Shown: one piece after another, positions 18,648 to 26,821 of the stretch
Position numbering within the stretch: the stretch's first letter is position 1
Layout of the letters: every line of letters starts with the position of its first letter
Assembly: GCA_964619885.1 (NCBI GenBank)
Contig: CAZUGA010000009.1
Span: 1-64,000, forward strand
DNA length: 64,000 nucleotides
Reading direction: 5' to 3'
Source: CAZUGA01 sp964619885
Lineage (GTDB): Bacteria; Pseudomonadota; Gammaproteobacteria; Methylococcales; UBA1147
Position numbers and translations under genes: made by a program
The notes under the pieces: model-generated
Database searches by the model: none
What the model saw: the letters and a program-made list of their open reading frames with translations, nothing else
What the model was told of the DNA's origin: nothing

Positions 18648-19373
18648 GCCCGTTCTGGTAGAGAATAGTTGCGGTTTGGCGGCATCAAACCCCTCCCGAT
18701 TTATAGGCCAATCGATGAGTTGTTATTGTATGCCAACTAACAAACTCATTGCGCGTTAGAGATCTGATTTGCCCCGGAAAATTGCTTACTTGGAGGCTAA
18801 GGTTTTGACGAATTCGACCGCCAGCTGTACATAACGGTTTAGCTCGGCATCATTTTTGTAACCTTTTCTGAAATTTTCCTGACTCGTTTAATCTTGCATT
18901 TGGCCGGCGAGGATATCGCGACGGTATTGCCGGAATGGGCCGGTCAATTCAAGCTGGCTGATCGCAAATCTGCTGGTGAATTGGCCAAGACCTTAACCGC
19001 ATACGCCGATGCAAACATGAACTTATTACAAACCGCGAAGTTAGTGTCGGTGCATCCAAATACAATCTATGCACGATTACAAAAAATCCAAGAGATGACT
19101 GGTATGGATGCCAGAACTTACCACGGGCTCACCGAGTTGCTAATTGCGATCAAGTGTTGGTCTCGTGCAAAAAACTCCGTGCAATAGTGCAACGTGTGCG
19201 TGCCGCTAAAATCAAAAATGTTGCGCTGCACAATATTCTGGATTATCATGTTCCTTATTAGGTACTTGCCGGTTGAATTGTGCAAAGGTCAATCAATAAT
19301 CGGGACTTGATATCGCCCAATCGGCGAATGAAGTGCTATCTAAAAATCATTGATCATCAACTAGGCTAAGAAA
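18648..19373. other. Stretch with gene remnants
   Basis: Contains the PucR-type remnant (18843-19187, +). On the minus strand 18786-18880 encodes about 30 residues (ENFRKGYKND..., ending VEFVKTLASK and a stop) that look like the C-terminal end of a lost gene; upstream similarity stops abruptly. The rest appears non-coding. The picture is of decayed regulatory and enzyme genes after a rearrangement. Confidence 0.4.
18843..19187 (+). pseudogene. C-terminal remnant of a PucR/CdaR-type transcription regulator
   Basis: About 97 residues ending in the typical PucR helix-turn-helix: ELAKTLTAYADANMN, LLQTAKLVSVHPNTIYARLQKI, and YHGLTELLIAIKCW. Full-length members have several hundred residues before this. 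Here a stop at 18840 and non-homologous sequence remove everything upstream, and the only start is a TTG at 18894 without a ribosome site. Hence it is most likely a dead fragment, though a DNA-binding peptide cannot be excluded. Confidence 0.7.
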
Positions 19374-19553
19374 ATGTCCACACTGATAGTTGCTACAAAA
19401 AATACTGTAAAACCGCTGTATGTTTATCACGCGGCACCCAAAATCGAGCCGAATTCGATTGCGATAAAAACCGAATTCGCAGGGAGCAAGCAATCTATTT
19501 CCGGTCAATCGGTAGACGAATTGGAAGCGGTGGCTTACCGCTCAATGAATTGA
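19374..19553 (+). CDS. Small hypothetical protein (59 aa)
   Basis: An ATG frame of 59 residues (MSTLIVATKNTVKPLYVYH...) with only AAG as a poor ribosome site. It has no recognised domain and lies 107 bases before the GNAT gene. I list it because the frame is balanced in composition; it may be chance. Confidence 0.3.
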   Translation: MSTLIVATKNTVKPLYVYHAAPKIEPNSIAIKTEFAGSKQSISGQSVDELEAVAYRSMN

Positions 19554-19659
19554 AAAATTGTTTTTCGTCGAACTCATTCAGTCTGATCTTTAAAACCCAG
19601 GTTTCGAGCATATTTAAGCGTTCATTTAAATCTACCGATCGATCAGCTAAGGACAGAAA

Positions 19660-20136
19660 ATGAATATCAGAGAAGCCAATAGGAACGATTTGCATTGTCT
19701 TGTCAATGCGATGGAACATCTTGTCAAATATGTACAAGCCTCTTCGCAAGATCCCTATGTCAACGACATCGAACTGGATAAGCAAAAAAACTTCCGGCCG
19801 TGGTTTGAGAAGGTGCTAAGCAATTCGGAGGGTGTTGTTTTCCTTATCGAGGTCGACGACAGAATCGTCGGTTTTATTACGGGGTCTTTGGAAAAACCCT
19901 TCGCCAATACGGCCAATATAAATCACATTGGTCAGATCGGAGTGTGTTGGGTGGAGCCGGACTATCGCCAGCGCGGTTATAGCCGGGCGCTGGTCGACAC
20001 CATTGAATCGTGGTTCGAAGGACGCGGGGTTGAATTTGTCGACATTTATTATTTGGAAGGTAATCGCGAAGCAAAGCACGCTTGGGCACGATTGGGATTT
20101 GAGCCCTACAGGGTGGCTTCTAGGAAAAAACTGTAA
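19660..20136 (+). CDS. GNAT-family N-acetyltransferase
   Basis: 158 residues. The ATG follows AAGGA. The acetyl-CoA binding motif A is seen in IGVCWVEPDYRQRGYSRALVD (Q/R-x-x-G-x-G/S type), with preceding strand VDDRIVGFITG and the closing YYLEGNREAKHAWARLGFEPYR of motif B. GNAT enzymes acetylate amines on proteins or small molecules; the substrate is unknown. Monocistronic. Confidence 0.8.
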   Translation: MNIREANRNDLHCLVNAMEHLVKYVQASSQDPYVNDIELDKQKNFRPWFEKVLSNSEGVVFLIEVDDRIVGFITGSLEKPFANTANINHIGQIGVCWVEPDYRQRGYSRALVDTIESWFEGRGVEFVDIYYLEGNREAKHAWARLGFEPYRVASRKKL

Positions 20137-20481
20137 TCGCGGTATCTTGACCCAACCCTACCAGTAGCCAAATTTTCACCCAATTATTCCCTACACGGAA
20201 AATACTCTATTTACCGTGTCCCTATTTTTAACGCTCAAATCCTGAGAATTTCAGAAACCGCAACGATTCTGATTCTCTACGGATTGAGCCGAAACCGACC
20301 TACGCGGGTATTCGAATAGAAACCACAGCGGTGGATTTTTGAGAGATGATTATTCCTAATCATCGTCCAACCTGAAGGCTACAAAGCCCATGCCGCTGCG
20401 CATTACACCGCTTGTTTGTTGACCTGGATTTTGATCGAATCCCCACGCAGGTCTAAATTACATTGTCTATAGCAACTGTTC
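20137..20481. other. Intergenic, nothing recognised
   Basis: No coding frame of note. A weak CCAC/GTGG stem with a following T-run near 20318 could act as a terminator for the acetyltransferase, but the stem is only four pairs. Confidence 0.4.
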
Positions 20482-20703
20482 TTAGGCTGCAAACTGGATA
20501 GGCAGTCCAAGCTGCGATGCGGCGTCGCTCAATAAATTTCTATAGGTTTGGGTGTCGAGTGCATTAAGTTCAGTCATCGATTCGACCGAATAATCCTGGA
20601 TCAAATCACTCAATACAAGCTCATCGTATACGACATCCGAGCATATGAATTTCAGATCCGCATAAACTTTTAAGCGTAACGCTAAACTTTCATAACATTG
20701 CAT
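20482..20703 (-). CDS. Small hypothetical protein (73 aa)
   Basis: 73 residues, preceded by AGGAG six bases before the ATG, so translation is likely. The sequence is acidic and helical (MQCYESLALRLKVY, VESMTELNALDTQTYRNLL) with no signal peptide or TM helix. I do not recognise it. It stands alone between the acetyltransferase and the toxin-antitoxin promoter. Confidence 0.55.
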   Translation of the reverse strand: MQCYESLALRLKVYADLKFICSDVVYDELVLSDLIQDYSVESMTELNALDTQTYRNLLSDAASQLGLPIQFAA

Positions 20704-21038
20704 GACGGGCTCCTGCTAATTGGGTTCGATTAAAACCGGAGCGAAACGAGTTGAACCGGCGGGTTCTTACTGCAATCTATATCAAGCATAATCCAGGCCA
20801 TTCAGATGATATAGTAAAAACAGTAACTTAGGGATTTAGATCAAAAATTATTGCACCGGTTTGAGCGATATGACCCATTGTGTGGGTTGCATTGGTGCGT
20901 TTGGACCTTATCCAATATAAATTGATTTGGACCCAATTCGCTTTAAGCGTCCATATTGAAAATGATATCAATGATTGCACTTGCTGTTTGCGATCGCTAT
21001 CATTGATATCATTTAGAAGCTAATAAGGGGCTGATCAC
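20704..21038. other. Promoter region of the FitAB operon
   Basis: Holds the divergent upstream regions of the 73-aa gene and fitAB. The only structured element is the operator palindrome at 20961-21013. No small frame of interest. Confidence 0.5.
20961..21013. promoter_or_regulatory. FitAB operator: perfect 15-bp inverted repeat
   Basis: AATGATATCAATGAT (20961-20975) and its exact inverse (20999-21013) are separated by 23 bases and end 25 bases before the antitoxin ATG. Each arm contains the palindrome TGATATCA. FitA-type ribbon-helix-helix antitoxins, as FitAB tetramers, bind such paired inverted repeats and repress their own operon, so this is the expected operator. Confidence 0.8.
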
Positions 21039-21290
21039 ATGGCCAATTTAGTCGTACGCAATATTGATGAAGAGATCGTAAAGGCCTTGAAAGAACGAGC
21101 CGGCAAATCCGGACGGAGTGCCGAAGCGGAACATCGAATTATTTTGGCCGATGCGTTGTCAAGACCCAAAAGAAAGTCATTTGCAGAAGTCATCGCATCG
21201 ATGCCCAATGTGGGCAACGATGAGGATTTTGAGCGCGATCAGAAGGCTATTAATGATCAGAAGGCTATTAATAAAGATGTATTTGATTGA
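21039..21290 (+). CDS. FitA-like ribbon-helix-helix antitoxin
   Basis: 83 residues. The N-terminal MANLVVRNIDEEIVKALKERA is the beta-strand and first helix of the FitA DNA-binding domain; GRSAEAEHRIIL follows. The C-terminal tail that would wrap the toxin contains an 18-bp tandem duplication (DQKAIN twice). It overlaps the toxin gene by 14 bases, the usual arrangement for co-translation. It should bind the operator upstream and neutralise the PIN toxin. Confidence 0.85.
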   Translation: MANLVVRNIDEEIVKALKERAGKSGRSAEAEHRIILADALSRPKRKSFAEVIASMPNVGNDEDFERDQKAINDQKAINKDVFD

Positions 21291-21711
21291 TACCAATGTG
21301 ATCAGCGAGGTAAGGAAAGGTCGAAAAGCGGATAGCGGCGTTCGTGCGTTTTTTAATGACCGCCTGCGTGATAGTCATCCAGTCTATATCAGCGCTATTA
21401 CTGTAGGTGAATTACGGCGGGGCATCGAAAAAATCAAACACCGAAATGATAAAAAGCAAGCTCATCAATTGGAGCGGTGGCTGAAAGCGCTGTTGGAACA
21501 ATACGCCGATCATATCTTGGACTTCGATCAACAAGCCGCTCAGATTTGGGGCCGATTGCGTGTACCGAATTACGAGAATGCGTTGGATAAACAAATAGCC
21601 GCCACCGCGTTAATCCACGATTTGGTGGTCGTCACGCGAAATACCGAAGATTTTATATCGTGTGGCGTCGAATTGTATAACCCATTTTACGGAAAGGGTT
21701 CAGTGGAATGA
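21277..21711 (+). CDS. FitB/VapC-like PIN-domain ribonuclease toxin
   Basis: 144 residues from the ATG at 21277, where the PIN domain begins (MYLIDTNVISEVRKG). The acidic metal-binding residues are present: D of LIDTN, E of TVGELRRGI, D of YENALDKQIAATA and D of TRNTEDF. PIN toxins cleave RNA, often tRNA. An upstream in-frame start would extend through the antitoxin gene and is rejected. Pair with FitA-like antitoxin. Confidence 0.85.
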   Translation: MYLIDTNVISEVRKGRKADSGVRAFFNDRLRDSHPVYISAITVGELRRGIEKIKHRNDKKQAHQLERWLKALLEQYADHILDFDQQAAQIWGRLRVPNYENALDKQIAATALIHDLVVVTRNTEDFISCGVELYNPFYGKGSVE

Positions 21712-21810
21712 CATCATGTAGCCACAGCTCAAACAGATTGTGGAATAGCAACTCGAAATTACTTATAGTCGTACTTTAAAATTCCGCACAAGCCGCGTAG
21801 GGAATCCGAC

Positions 21811-24714
21811 ATGGCAGAACCAATAAAAAATGAACGCGGAGTCGAGCAGGTCTTTCTCAGCTATAGCCGCACGGATAACGTTGCGGCCGCCGCATTGCGT
21901 TCGGAATTGGAAAAATCTGGTATCAGCGTATTTCGCGATGAAGATTCTGTCCGCGTTGGTGACAATTGGATGGATCGGCTGCAGACGGCGCTGCAACATT
22001 GCTCTGCGTTCGTGTTACTGCTGGGGTCAGATGCGGTACGGCGTTGGGTCGGCGCCGAAGTCCAGGTCGCGCTAATCCGCAATCTGTCCCCGCACGATGA
22101 CCGCAAACGCCTGCCGATTTTTCCGATTGCGCTACCCGCTAGCGACCTAAAAAGCTTGCCGCCGTTTCTGACGTTATTTCAGGTTCAGCCGTGGTCTGCC
22201 GACGAACCCTTACCCGATTTGTTGGTCTCGGCCATTCGAGATAAGAAAGAATTGCTGGATGATAGCCTTTCAGATTGGCCAGCGGACAAATCGCCGTTTC
22301 TCGGTCTGGGCGCTTTCCAACCCAAGCACGCACAGCTATTTTTTGGACGCCGCAGCGAAACCCTAGAAGCCGTGAAATATCTGGGTGCTCAATCCCCGTC
22401 CAATCCGGAATCGATGGACACGTCGGCGGGCTATTTTTGCCGTTGGTTGCAAATCGAGGGTAATAGCGGTTCGGGTAAATCGTCATTGGTCAACGCCGGA
22501 ATGTTGCCGCTGATCGAACAAGGCGCATTATGGCCAAATACCGGGTTTGCCCAATGGCAAATTATCGGGCCGATGATGCCGGGCGAAAAACCTTTGGACC
22601 GATTGGCAATGGTTCTGGACCGGGCCTTGAACCCGGGTTCTGAAACGCGCGATCATCTGCAGCGTTTAAACCGTTTGGAATCAGACGATTGCCGCACCCT
22701 AGCGTCGATGATCAAAGATGTCGATGACGCGGATAACAATACCGCCTACCTATTGGTGGTCGATCAATTTGAAGAGTTATTTACCTTCGCCGATGCGACG
22801 GAGAAGCGCCGGTTTGACGCTCAGCTGGCCAACGCGCTGCAAGATACAGACTGTCCGTTGTTTCTGGTTACCACGGTGCGGATCGATTTTCTGGAAGGTT
22901 TCGAAAAATTGCCGCGCTTGTCCGCAATGTACAACTCGGCGTGCAAGCGCTACCTGCTAAAAACCATTACCCCAGAGGGTTTGCGCGAGGTGATCGAACA
23001 ACCTGCGCGGCTGGCGGGGCTGGACGTGAGCGAAATTAGCACCGCCATGCTGGGCGATGCCGAGGACGAGGTGGGGGCGCTTCCGTTGGTCGAAAACGCA
23101 TTGCACTATCTGTGGGAACAACGCGTCAACAATCGGCTCAATGGCGCATTGTATCGAGATAAAGGCGGTATCGCCGGGTTGCTGGAGGTGCAGGCGGACG
23201 CATTGCTAAGCGAGGTCGATAGAGATGTACCCAAGGGGCGGCAAAAAGCCCTGGAGTTACTGTTGGCGCTGACCCGTATAAACCCCGAAGGACGCCATAC
23301 CCGCCAACGCATCGCGTTGGACGAAGCCAGAATGATTGCCGGTAATAATGATGCAAGTCTCGGTCAAAAGGTGATCGACTATTTATCCGGCCGACCGGGA
23401 CCGAACATTGATAATCGTCAGCGCAATGGTAGCTTGCGGCTGATCACCGTTGCCGGTATCACGGAAGCGGATACCTTTGCTAGTTCTAACAGTGTGGCCG
23501 GTCACGGCGAAAATGGTTCTGAATTGCCGAACTACGATGAGCGCTACGTCGATCTGATCCACGAAACCCTGATCCGCGCGCGCGGTAAAGACCCGAATAC
23601 CGGCAAGTTGGTGGGTTACTGGAGAACCTTGTATGCTTATATTGAAAAAAATCGTAGCCGGCCCTTCTATCGCGATCAGCTCAAGTTGCAGGCTGACGGG
23701 TGGCGGGCCGTCTCGGGTTTAAGCCGCGTCCGGAAGCTGGCGGGTTGGCGTGATCTGGGTTTTTATAGCAAGCTGCGGCCGTCCAAGCGTAGCATCGAAG
23801 GTCGGTTCTTATATTGGAGCCGTTGGTTCAGGAACCTGCAATGGGGCATGCTGGCTTTGTTATTGGCGTTTCTCGGCGAATCGTATTGGTGGACCTTGGC
23901 CAACGAATTCCCACCCAGCTATATGTGGATGCAACAACGCTTTAGGCTGATGAATCTGGGTTGGCTTCCCGAGCCGTTGCCGGTCATGGTGGAGATACCG
24001 ATACAAGTGGGGGTAAATTTTCTGATAGGAGAACGGGACTCAGAGTTTGCCGAGCAATTTAACAAAACGAGGCAACAGAATTTTGGATATCCAACAGTAG
24101 AGGTCGAGATTTCAAAGCCTTATTCTTTGAGTCGGTATGAGATAAGCTACGAACAATATGATTACTTTGTTTGGAAGCAGCAGCGAGCTGGAAAAGAAAT
24201 AGACTACCCGGATACCGGGCCAGGCGGCCGGGGTCAAAGACCCGTGGTTAATATAAGCTGGCACGATGCGACCCAATACTTGAAATGGTTGTCCTTAATT
24301 ACCGGGACTGAATGTAGGTTGCCGAACGAAGTCGAATGGGAATTTGCGGCACGGGCTGGTACGGCGAGTGCCTATTGGTGGGGTCCACAGGTCGGCAGCG
24401 GAAATGCGAACTGTGATGGATGTGGGAGTGAATGGGATAATGACACGTCGGCGCCGGTGGGTAGTTTTAGCCCGAATCAATATGGTCTTTACGATACCGC
24501 GGGAAACGTATGGGAATGGACGTGTTCGGCTTGGAAGGGTAGATTTGACGGTAGCGAGAATACCTGCGTGGATTCGAGTACGTCTGTGTCGCGCGTGATT
24601 CGCGGCGCCTCGTGGATCGGCAAAGCGGAGTTCCTACGTTCCTCGATTCGCTTTTACTACACGCCGGATTATCGACTCGACTTTCTCGGTTTTCGCGCTG
24701 CTAGGACTGATTGA
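21811..24714 (+). CDS. TIR - STAND NTPase - TM - FGE-sulfatase-domain protein, candidate DGR target
   Basis: 967 residues. Residues 11-135 form a TIR domain (VFLSYSRTD, ISVFRDEDSVRVGDNW, RRWVGAEVQVAL with the putative catalytic Glu). From about 165 a STAND-type NTPase begins with FLGLGAFQPKHAQLFFGR, Walker A GNSGSGKSS and Walker B YLLVVDQFEELF. One hydrophobic segment lies near 675-695. The last about 250 residues are an FGE-sulfatase/C-type-lectin fold (RYEISYEQYDYF, RLPNEVEWEFAARAG, YGLYDTAGNVWEW). The end reads RVIRGASW...GFRAARTD. In diversity-generating retroelement targets this strand pair carries the mutated Asn-codon sites. Signals: sensing by the variable lectin domain, NTP-driven assembly, NAD-related TIR effector; the defence role is inference. 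Confidence 0.85.
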   Translation: MAEPIKNERGVEQVFLSYSRTDNVAAAALRSELEKSGISVFRDEDSVRVGDNWMDRLQTALQHCSAFVLLLGSDAVRRWVGAEVQVALIRNLSPHDDRKRLPIFPIALPASDLKSLPPFLTLFQVQPWSADEPLPDLLVSAIRDKKELLDDSLSDWPADKSPFLGLGAFQPKHAQLFFGRRSETLEAVKYLGAQSPSNPESMDTSAGYFCRWLQIEGNSGSGKSSLVNAGMLPLIEQGALWPNTGFAQWQIIGPMMPGEKPLDRLAMVLDRALNPGSETRDHLQRLNRLESDDCRTLASMIKDVDDADNNTAYLLVVDQFEELFTFADATEKRRFDAQLANALQDTDCPLFLVTTVRIDFLEGFEKLPRLSAMYNSACKRYLLKTITPEGLREVIEQPARLAGLDVSEISTAMLGDAEDEVGALPLVENALHYLWEQRVNNRLNGALYRDKGGIAGLLEVQADALLSEVDRDVPKGRQKALELLLALTRINPEGRHTRQRIALDEARMIAGNNDASLGQKVIDYLSGRPGPNIDNRQRNGSLRLITVAGITEADTFASSNSVAGHGENGSELPNYDERYVDLIHETLIRARGKDPNTGKLVGYWRTLYAYIEKNRSRPFYRDQLKLQADGWRAVSGLSRVRKLAGWRDLGFYSKLRPSKRSIEGRFLYWSRWFRNLQWGMLALLLAFLGESYWWTLANEFPPSYMWMQQRFRLMNLGWLPEPLPVMVEIPIQVGVNFLIGERDSEFAEQFNKTRQQNFGYPTVEVEISKPYSLSRYEISYEQYDYFVWKQQRAGKEIDYPDTGPGGRGQRPVVNISWHDATQYLKWLSLITGTECRLPNEVEWEFAARAGTASAYWWGPQVGSGNANCDGCGSEWDNDTSAPVGSFSPNQYGLYDTAGNVWEWTCSAWKGRFDGSENTCVDSSTSVSRVIRGASWIGKAEFLRSSIRFYYTPDYRLDFLGFRAARTD
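24586..24711 (+). other. Putative DGR variable region (3' end of FGE domain)
   Basis: The segment encodes SRVIRGASW then about 30 residues (I-G-K-A-E-F-L-R-S-S-I-R-F-Y-Y-T-P-D-Y-R) and LDFLGFRAA. In template repeats these sites are Asn (AAC) codons, so the exposed positions differ between relatives. Here the non-conserved positions are I, G, K, F, I, F, Y, Y, Y, L, F. That pattern is what a diversified copy looks like. No template repeat was found in the window. Confidence 0.55.
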
Positions 24715-24794
24715 CACTTTTTTCTTTATAAGGGTGGCGCGGTTATTGAAATTTGTTGTGGTGCGTATTAAATGTTGCGGTGGTTGGCGTGTTT

Positions 24795-24821
24795 ACCGCG
24801 CGAAGCGCGGTCGATTTTTTT
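24795..24821 (+). terminator. Strong GC hairpin followed by T-run
   Basis: ACCGCGC (24795-24801) pairs perfectly with GCGCGGT (24805-24811) around a GAA loop, then CGA and a seven-T run to 24821. It fits a rho-independent terminator for the TIR-STAND gene, 80 bases after its stop. It may alternatively be the hairpin that sits downstream of variable regions in retroelement systems. Confidence 0.75.
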
Positions 24822-24827
24822 AAGCCT

Positions 24828-25148
24828 GTGAGGAAAAAGACAACAAAGTTATCAGTTCCCAAAGCGGTTGCGGATTGCAGAGAGTTACTGCTGTGGATGA
24901 TCCCTCATTTGGATAAGTTGCCCAAGAATAGGCGTTATACATTGGGTGAAAAACTGGAAAATAGGTTGCTAACAATTCTGGAGTCCTTGGTAACAGCCGC
25001 GTATGCTCCGAACAAGCGAACTTTTTTATTTCAAGCCAATCGCGATCTGGAAGTTTGCCGGCAGGCGGGGTTAGTAGCGACGCCGAACGCCCCGGCTGCG
25101 TTTTATAAGATTTACTCGGTGAGTGCTTCGGACGCTTCGTTAAGCTGA
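24828..25148 (+). CDS. Avd-like four-helix protein of diversity-generating retroelements, shortened
   Basis: About 106 residues from a GTG at 24828; an open frame extends upstream but passes through the terminator hairpin. The sequence LSVPKAVADCRELLLWMIPHLDKLP, RYTLGEKLENRLLTILESLVTAAY and LFQANRDLEVCRQAGL matches the Avd / 23S intervening-sequence four-helix bundle. The normal fourth helix (Glu-Ile-Gly-x-x-L-Gly-Gly-W) is missing: the last 25 residues are non-homologous. Avd binds the reverse transcriptase in DGRs. It is convergent with, and overlaps by 37 bases, the minus-strand gene 25112-25726, which probably marks the break point. It could be inactive. Confidence 0.6.
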   Translation: MRKKTTKLSVPKAVADCRELLLWMIPHLDKLPKNRRYTLGEKLENRLLTILESLVTAAYAPNKRTFLFQANRDLEVCRQAGLVATPNAPAAFYKIYSVSASDASLS

Positions 25149-25726
25149 TTTTTGGCTTGGATCGACGTTATCGCCGACGCGGCAATGACACTAAGGTCCG
25201 GATTCGATACAGCGGCTTCGCTAATCACGTCGATGCTGTCGGCATTGCCTATTTTTTGCAGCCCGCGAATCGAATTTTCGCGAAATCGTAAATTCAATTG
25301 TTTCAATTTTCTCTCCCGATACTGCTCCGGTGATTCGGCCAGCAAGCGCTGTACGGTTTGTTCGTCGAATAAGCTTGCGCCATTGGTTTTCAACCAAGTT
25401 TGGCGCCGCTGATAATCCCGCTCAGTTTTGTCGGCGACTGTCTTCCGCATATCGTCCGGCATGCCTTCACGCACAACTTGGACCAGTAACGGCGAAATGT
25501 TCATTTGCATTTTTGCAATGCCAGCTTGAAAGTCGTTTGCGCCGGTATCCACGCCGCAATCCATCGACAAAAGCTGAAATACTTGCGCGCGTGTTTGGGC
25601 GTCGATCGCCGCTGTTGCGGATACCGTGTCGGTCGCTTGGTCTGTGGTTTGCGCGCATAGGGGTGATAGGATGATGAGCCACGCTAGACTCGCCGTTGTT
25701 AGGATCCTTATATTCTTCAATGTCAT
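25112..25726 (-). CDS. Secreted hypothetical protein
   Basis: 204 residues from the ATG at 25726 (GGAG six bases before). An N-terminal signal peptide (MTLKNIRILTTASLAWLIILSPLCAQ) is followed by a helical, charged protein with possible HEAT-like segments (ENSIRGLQKIGNADSIDVISEAAVSN). I do not recognise a family. It follows the metalloprotease lipoprotein by 17 bases on the same strand and is likely co-transcribed with it. Confidence 0.6.
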   Translation of the reverse strand: MTLKNIRILTTASLAWLIILSPLCAQTTDQATDTVSATAAIDAQTRAQVFQLLSMDCGVDTGANDFQAGIAKMQMNISPLLVQVVREGMPDDMRKTVADKTERDYQRRQTWLKTNGASLFDEQTVQRLLAESPEQYRERKLKQLNLRFRENSIRGLQKIGNADSIDVISEAAVSNPDLSVIAASAITSIQAKNQLNEASEALTE

Positions 25727-25743
25727 CGTATTCTCCGTAATAC

Positions 25744-26706
25744 TCAATTGGCCGGAAAGGCCCCGTCGCTCCATAAGCGCCGTTCCAGGGCAGGGCATTC
25801 CGCGCTGTTGGCCGCACCGATGCAATTCGCGGTTGGTTGACCGGGACGGGCGTTGTACAGCGCGTTCATCGACGATGTGGGATTGAAGTGGGCGCGGAAT
25901 ACCTGGCCTTCGGTCAGAAATTCGCGGGTATTCGAGCACGGCCACATCACGTTGGTCGGGTCAAAGTTCGGGTTGTTCGCGCCGCAACCGGATGGATGGC
26001 GCAGGCTCAACGCGTGGCCAATTTCGTGCGGCAGCAGCTCGTCGCCGGTGTTGCGGCCCATGACGATACGGCTGCCGAAATCTGACCAGCCGGTGGTGGT
26101 ACTGCCTTCGACAGTATTAATCCAATAGATATTGACGCGGTTCGCATCGAAGCCAATATCGTTGGAAAAATCGTCCCAATTGCGATTATCTCCGCCGACT
26201 GAGTTTAAGATGGCATCGTCAATATCGGGATCGCCGGTCGCGTCGCGAATTTGAAATTGACTAAAGCGCATGCCCATGCGCTCGGCGTCCCATGTGGCGG
26301 AGGTTTGAATGCAGGCATCGATCGCATGGTCGCGTTGGTCAGCGAACGGACCCTGAACGATCCACACGGTGACCGGCACCGAAATTTTGCCGCCCAAGTC
26401 GATCGCAAAATCATCGCTGCCGCTAGTCCACGGCGTATCCAGACGCGTGGGTGCTCGATCGGAGCCAAACGCGATGACTTCGTTGCGGTCCGGCGACGGT
26501 GCGCTGTCCAGATTGTCTAGATCGAAGGATACGTTATTGGAACCGTTTGCGGTTAAGCCGCGGTCGTTGACGGCGTTGCCGGAATCCTGCCCGTCTATCA
26601 AAACGCCTACTTCATTAACGCTGTTATTGACCGTCAACGAATCGCAACCGACAAAGAATGGTGAGCTGAAAAAAATCAACACGACAAAATTTAGATATTT
26701 ATTCAT
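25744..26706 (-). CDS. Zinc metalloprotease lipoprotein
   Basis: 320 residues from the ATG at 26706 (GGGAG six bases before). Signal peptide with lipobox (FSSPFFVGC-D), then an Asn/Asp-rich linker and a zincin domain with HEIGHALSLRH (two His, Glu and a third His ligand) and a Met-turn VMWP. Matrixin/M10-like enzymes cleave extracellular protein. Substrates are unknown. It is upstream of the secreted hypothetical gene in the same orientation, suggesting paired action outside the inner membrane. Confidence 0.75.
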   Translation of the reverse strand: MNKYLNFVVLIFFSSPFFVGCDSLTVNNSVNEVGVLIDGQDSGNAVNDRGLTANGSNNVSFDLDNLDSAPSPDRNEVIAFGSDRAPTRLDTPWTSGSDDFAIDLGGKISVPVTVWIVQGPFADQRDHAIDACIQTSATWDAERMGMRFSQFQIRDATGDPDIDDAILNSVGGDNRNWDDFSNDIGFDANRVNIYWINTVEGSTTTGWSDFGSRIVMGRNTGDELLPHEIGHALSLRHPSGCGANNPNFDPTNVMWPCSNTREFLTEGQVFRAHFNPTSSMNALYNARPGQPTANCIGAANSAECPALERRLWSDGAFPAN

Positions 26707-26821
26707 ACGTCGCTCCCTGAATCGAAGCAAACACTATACAAATGCTCGCCTGATGAATTATCACCTGGTTGAAAGGAACACCAATCCGGATTTATTATTA
26801 GACAGTCGATTTCAGAAAAAT

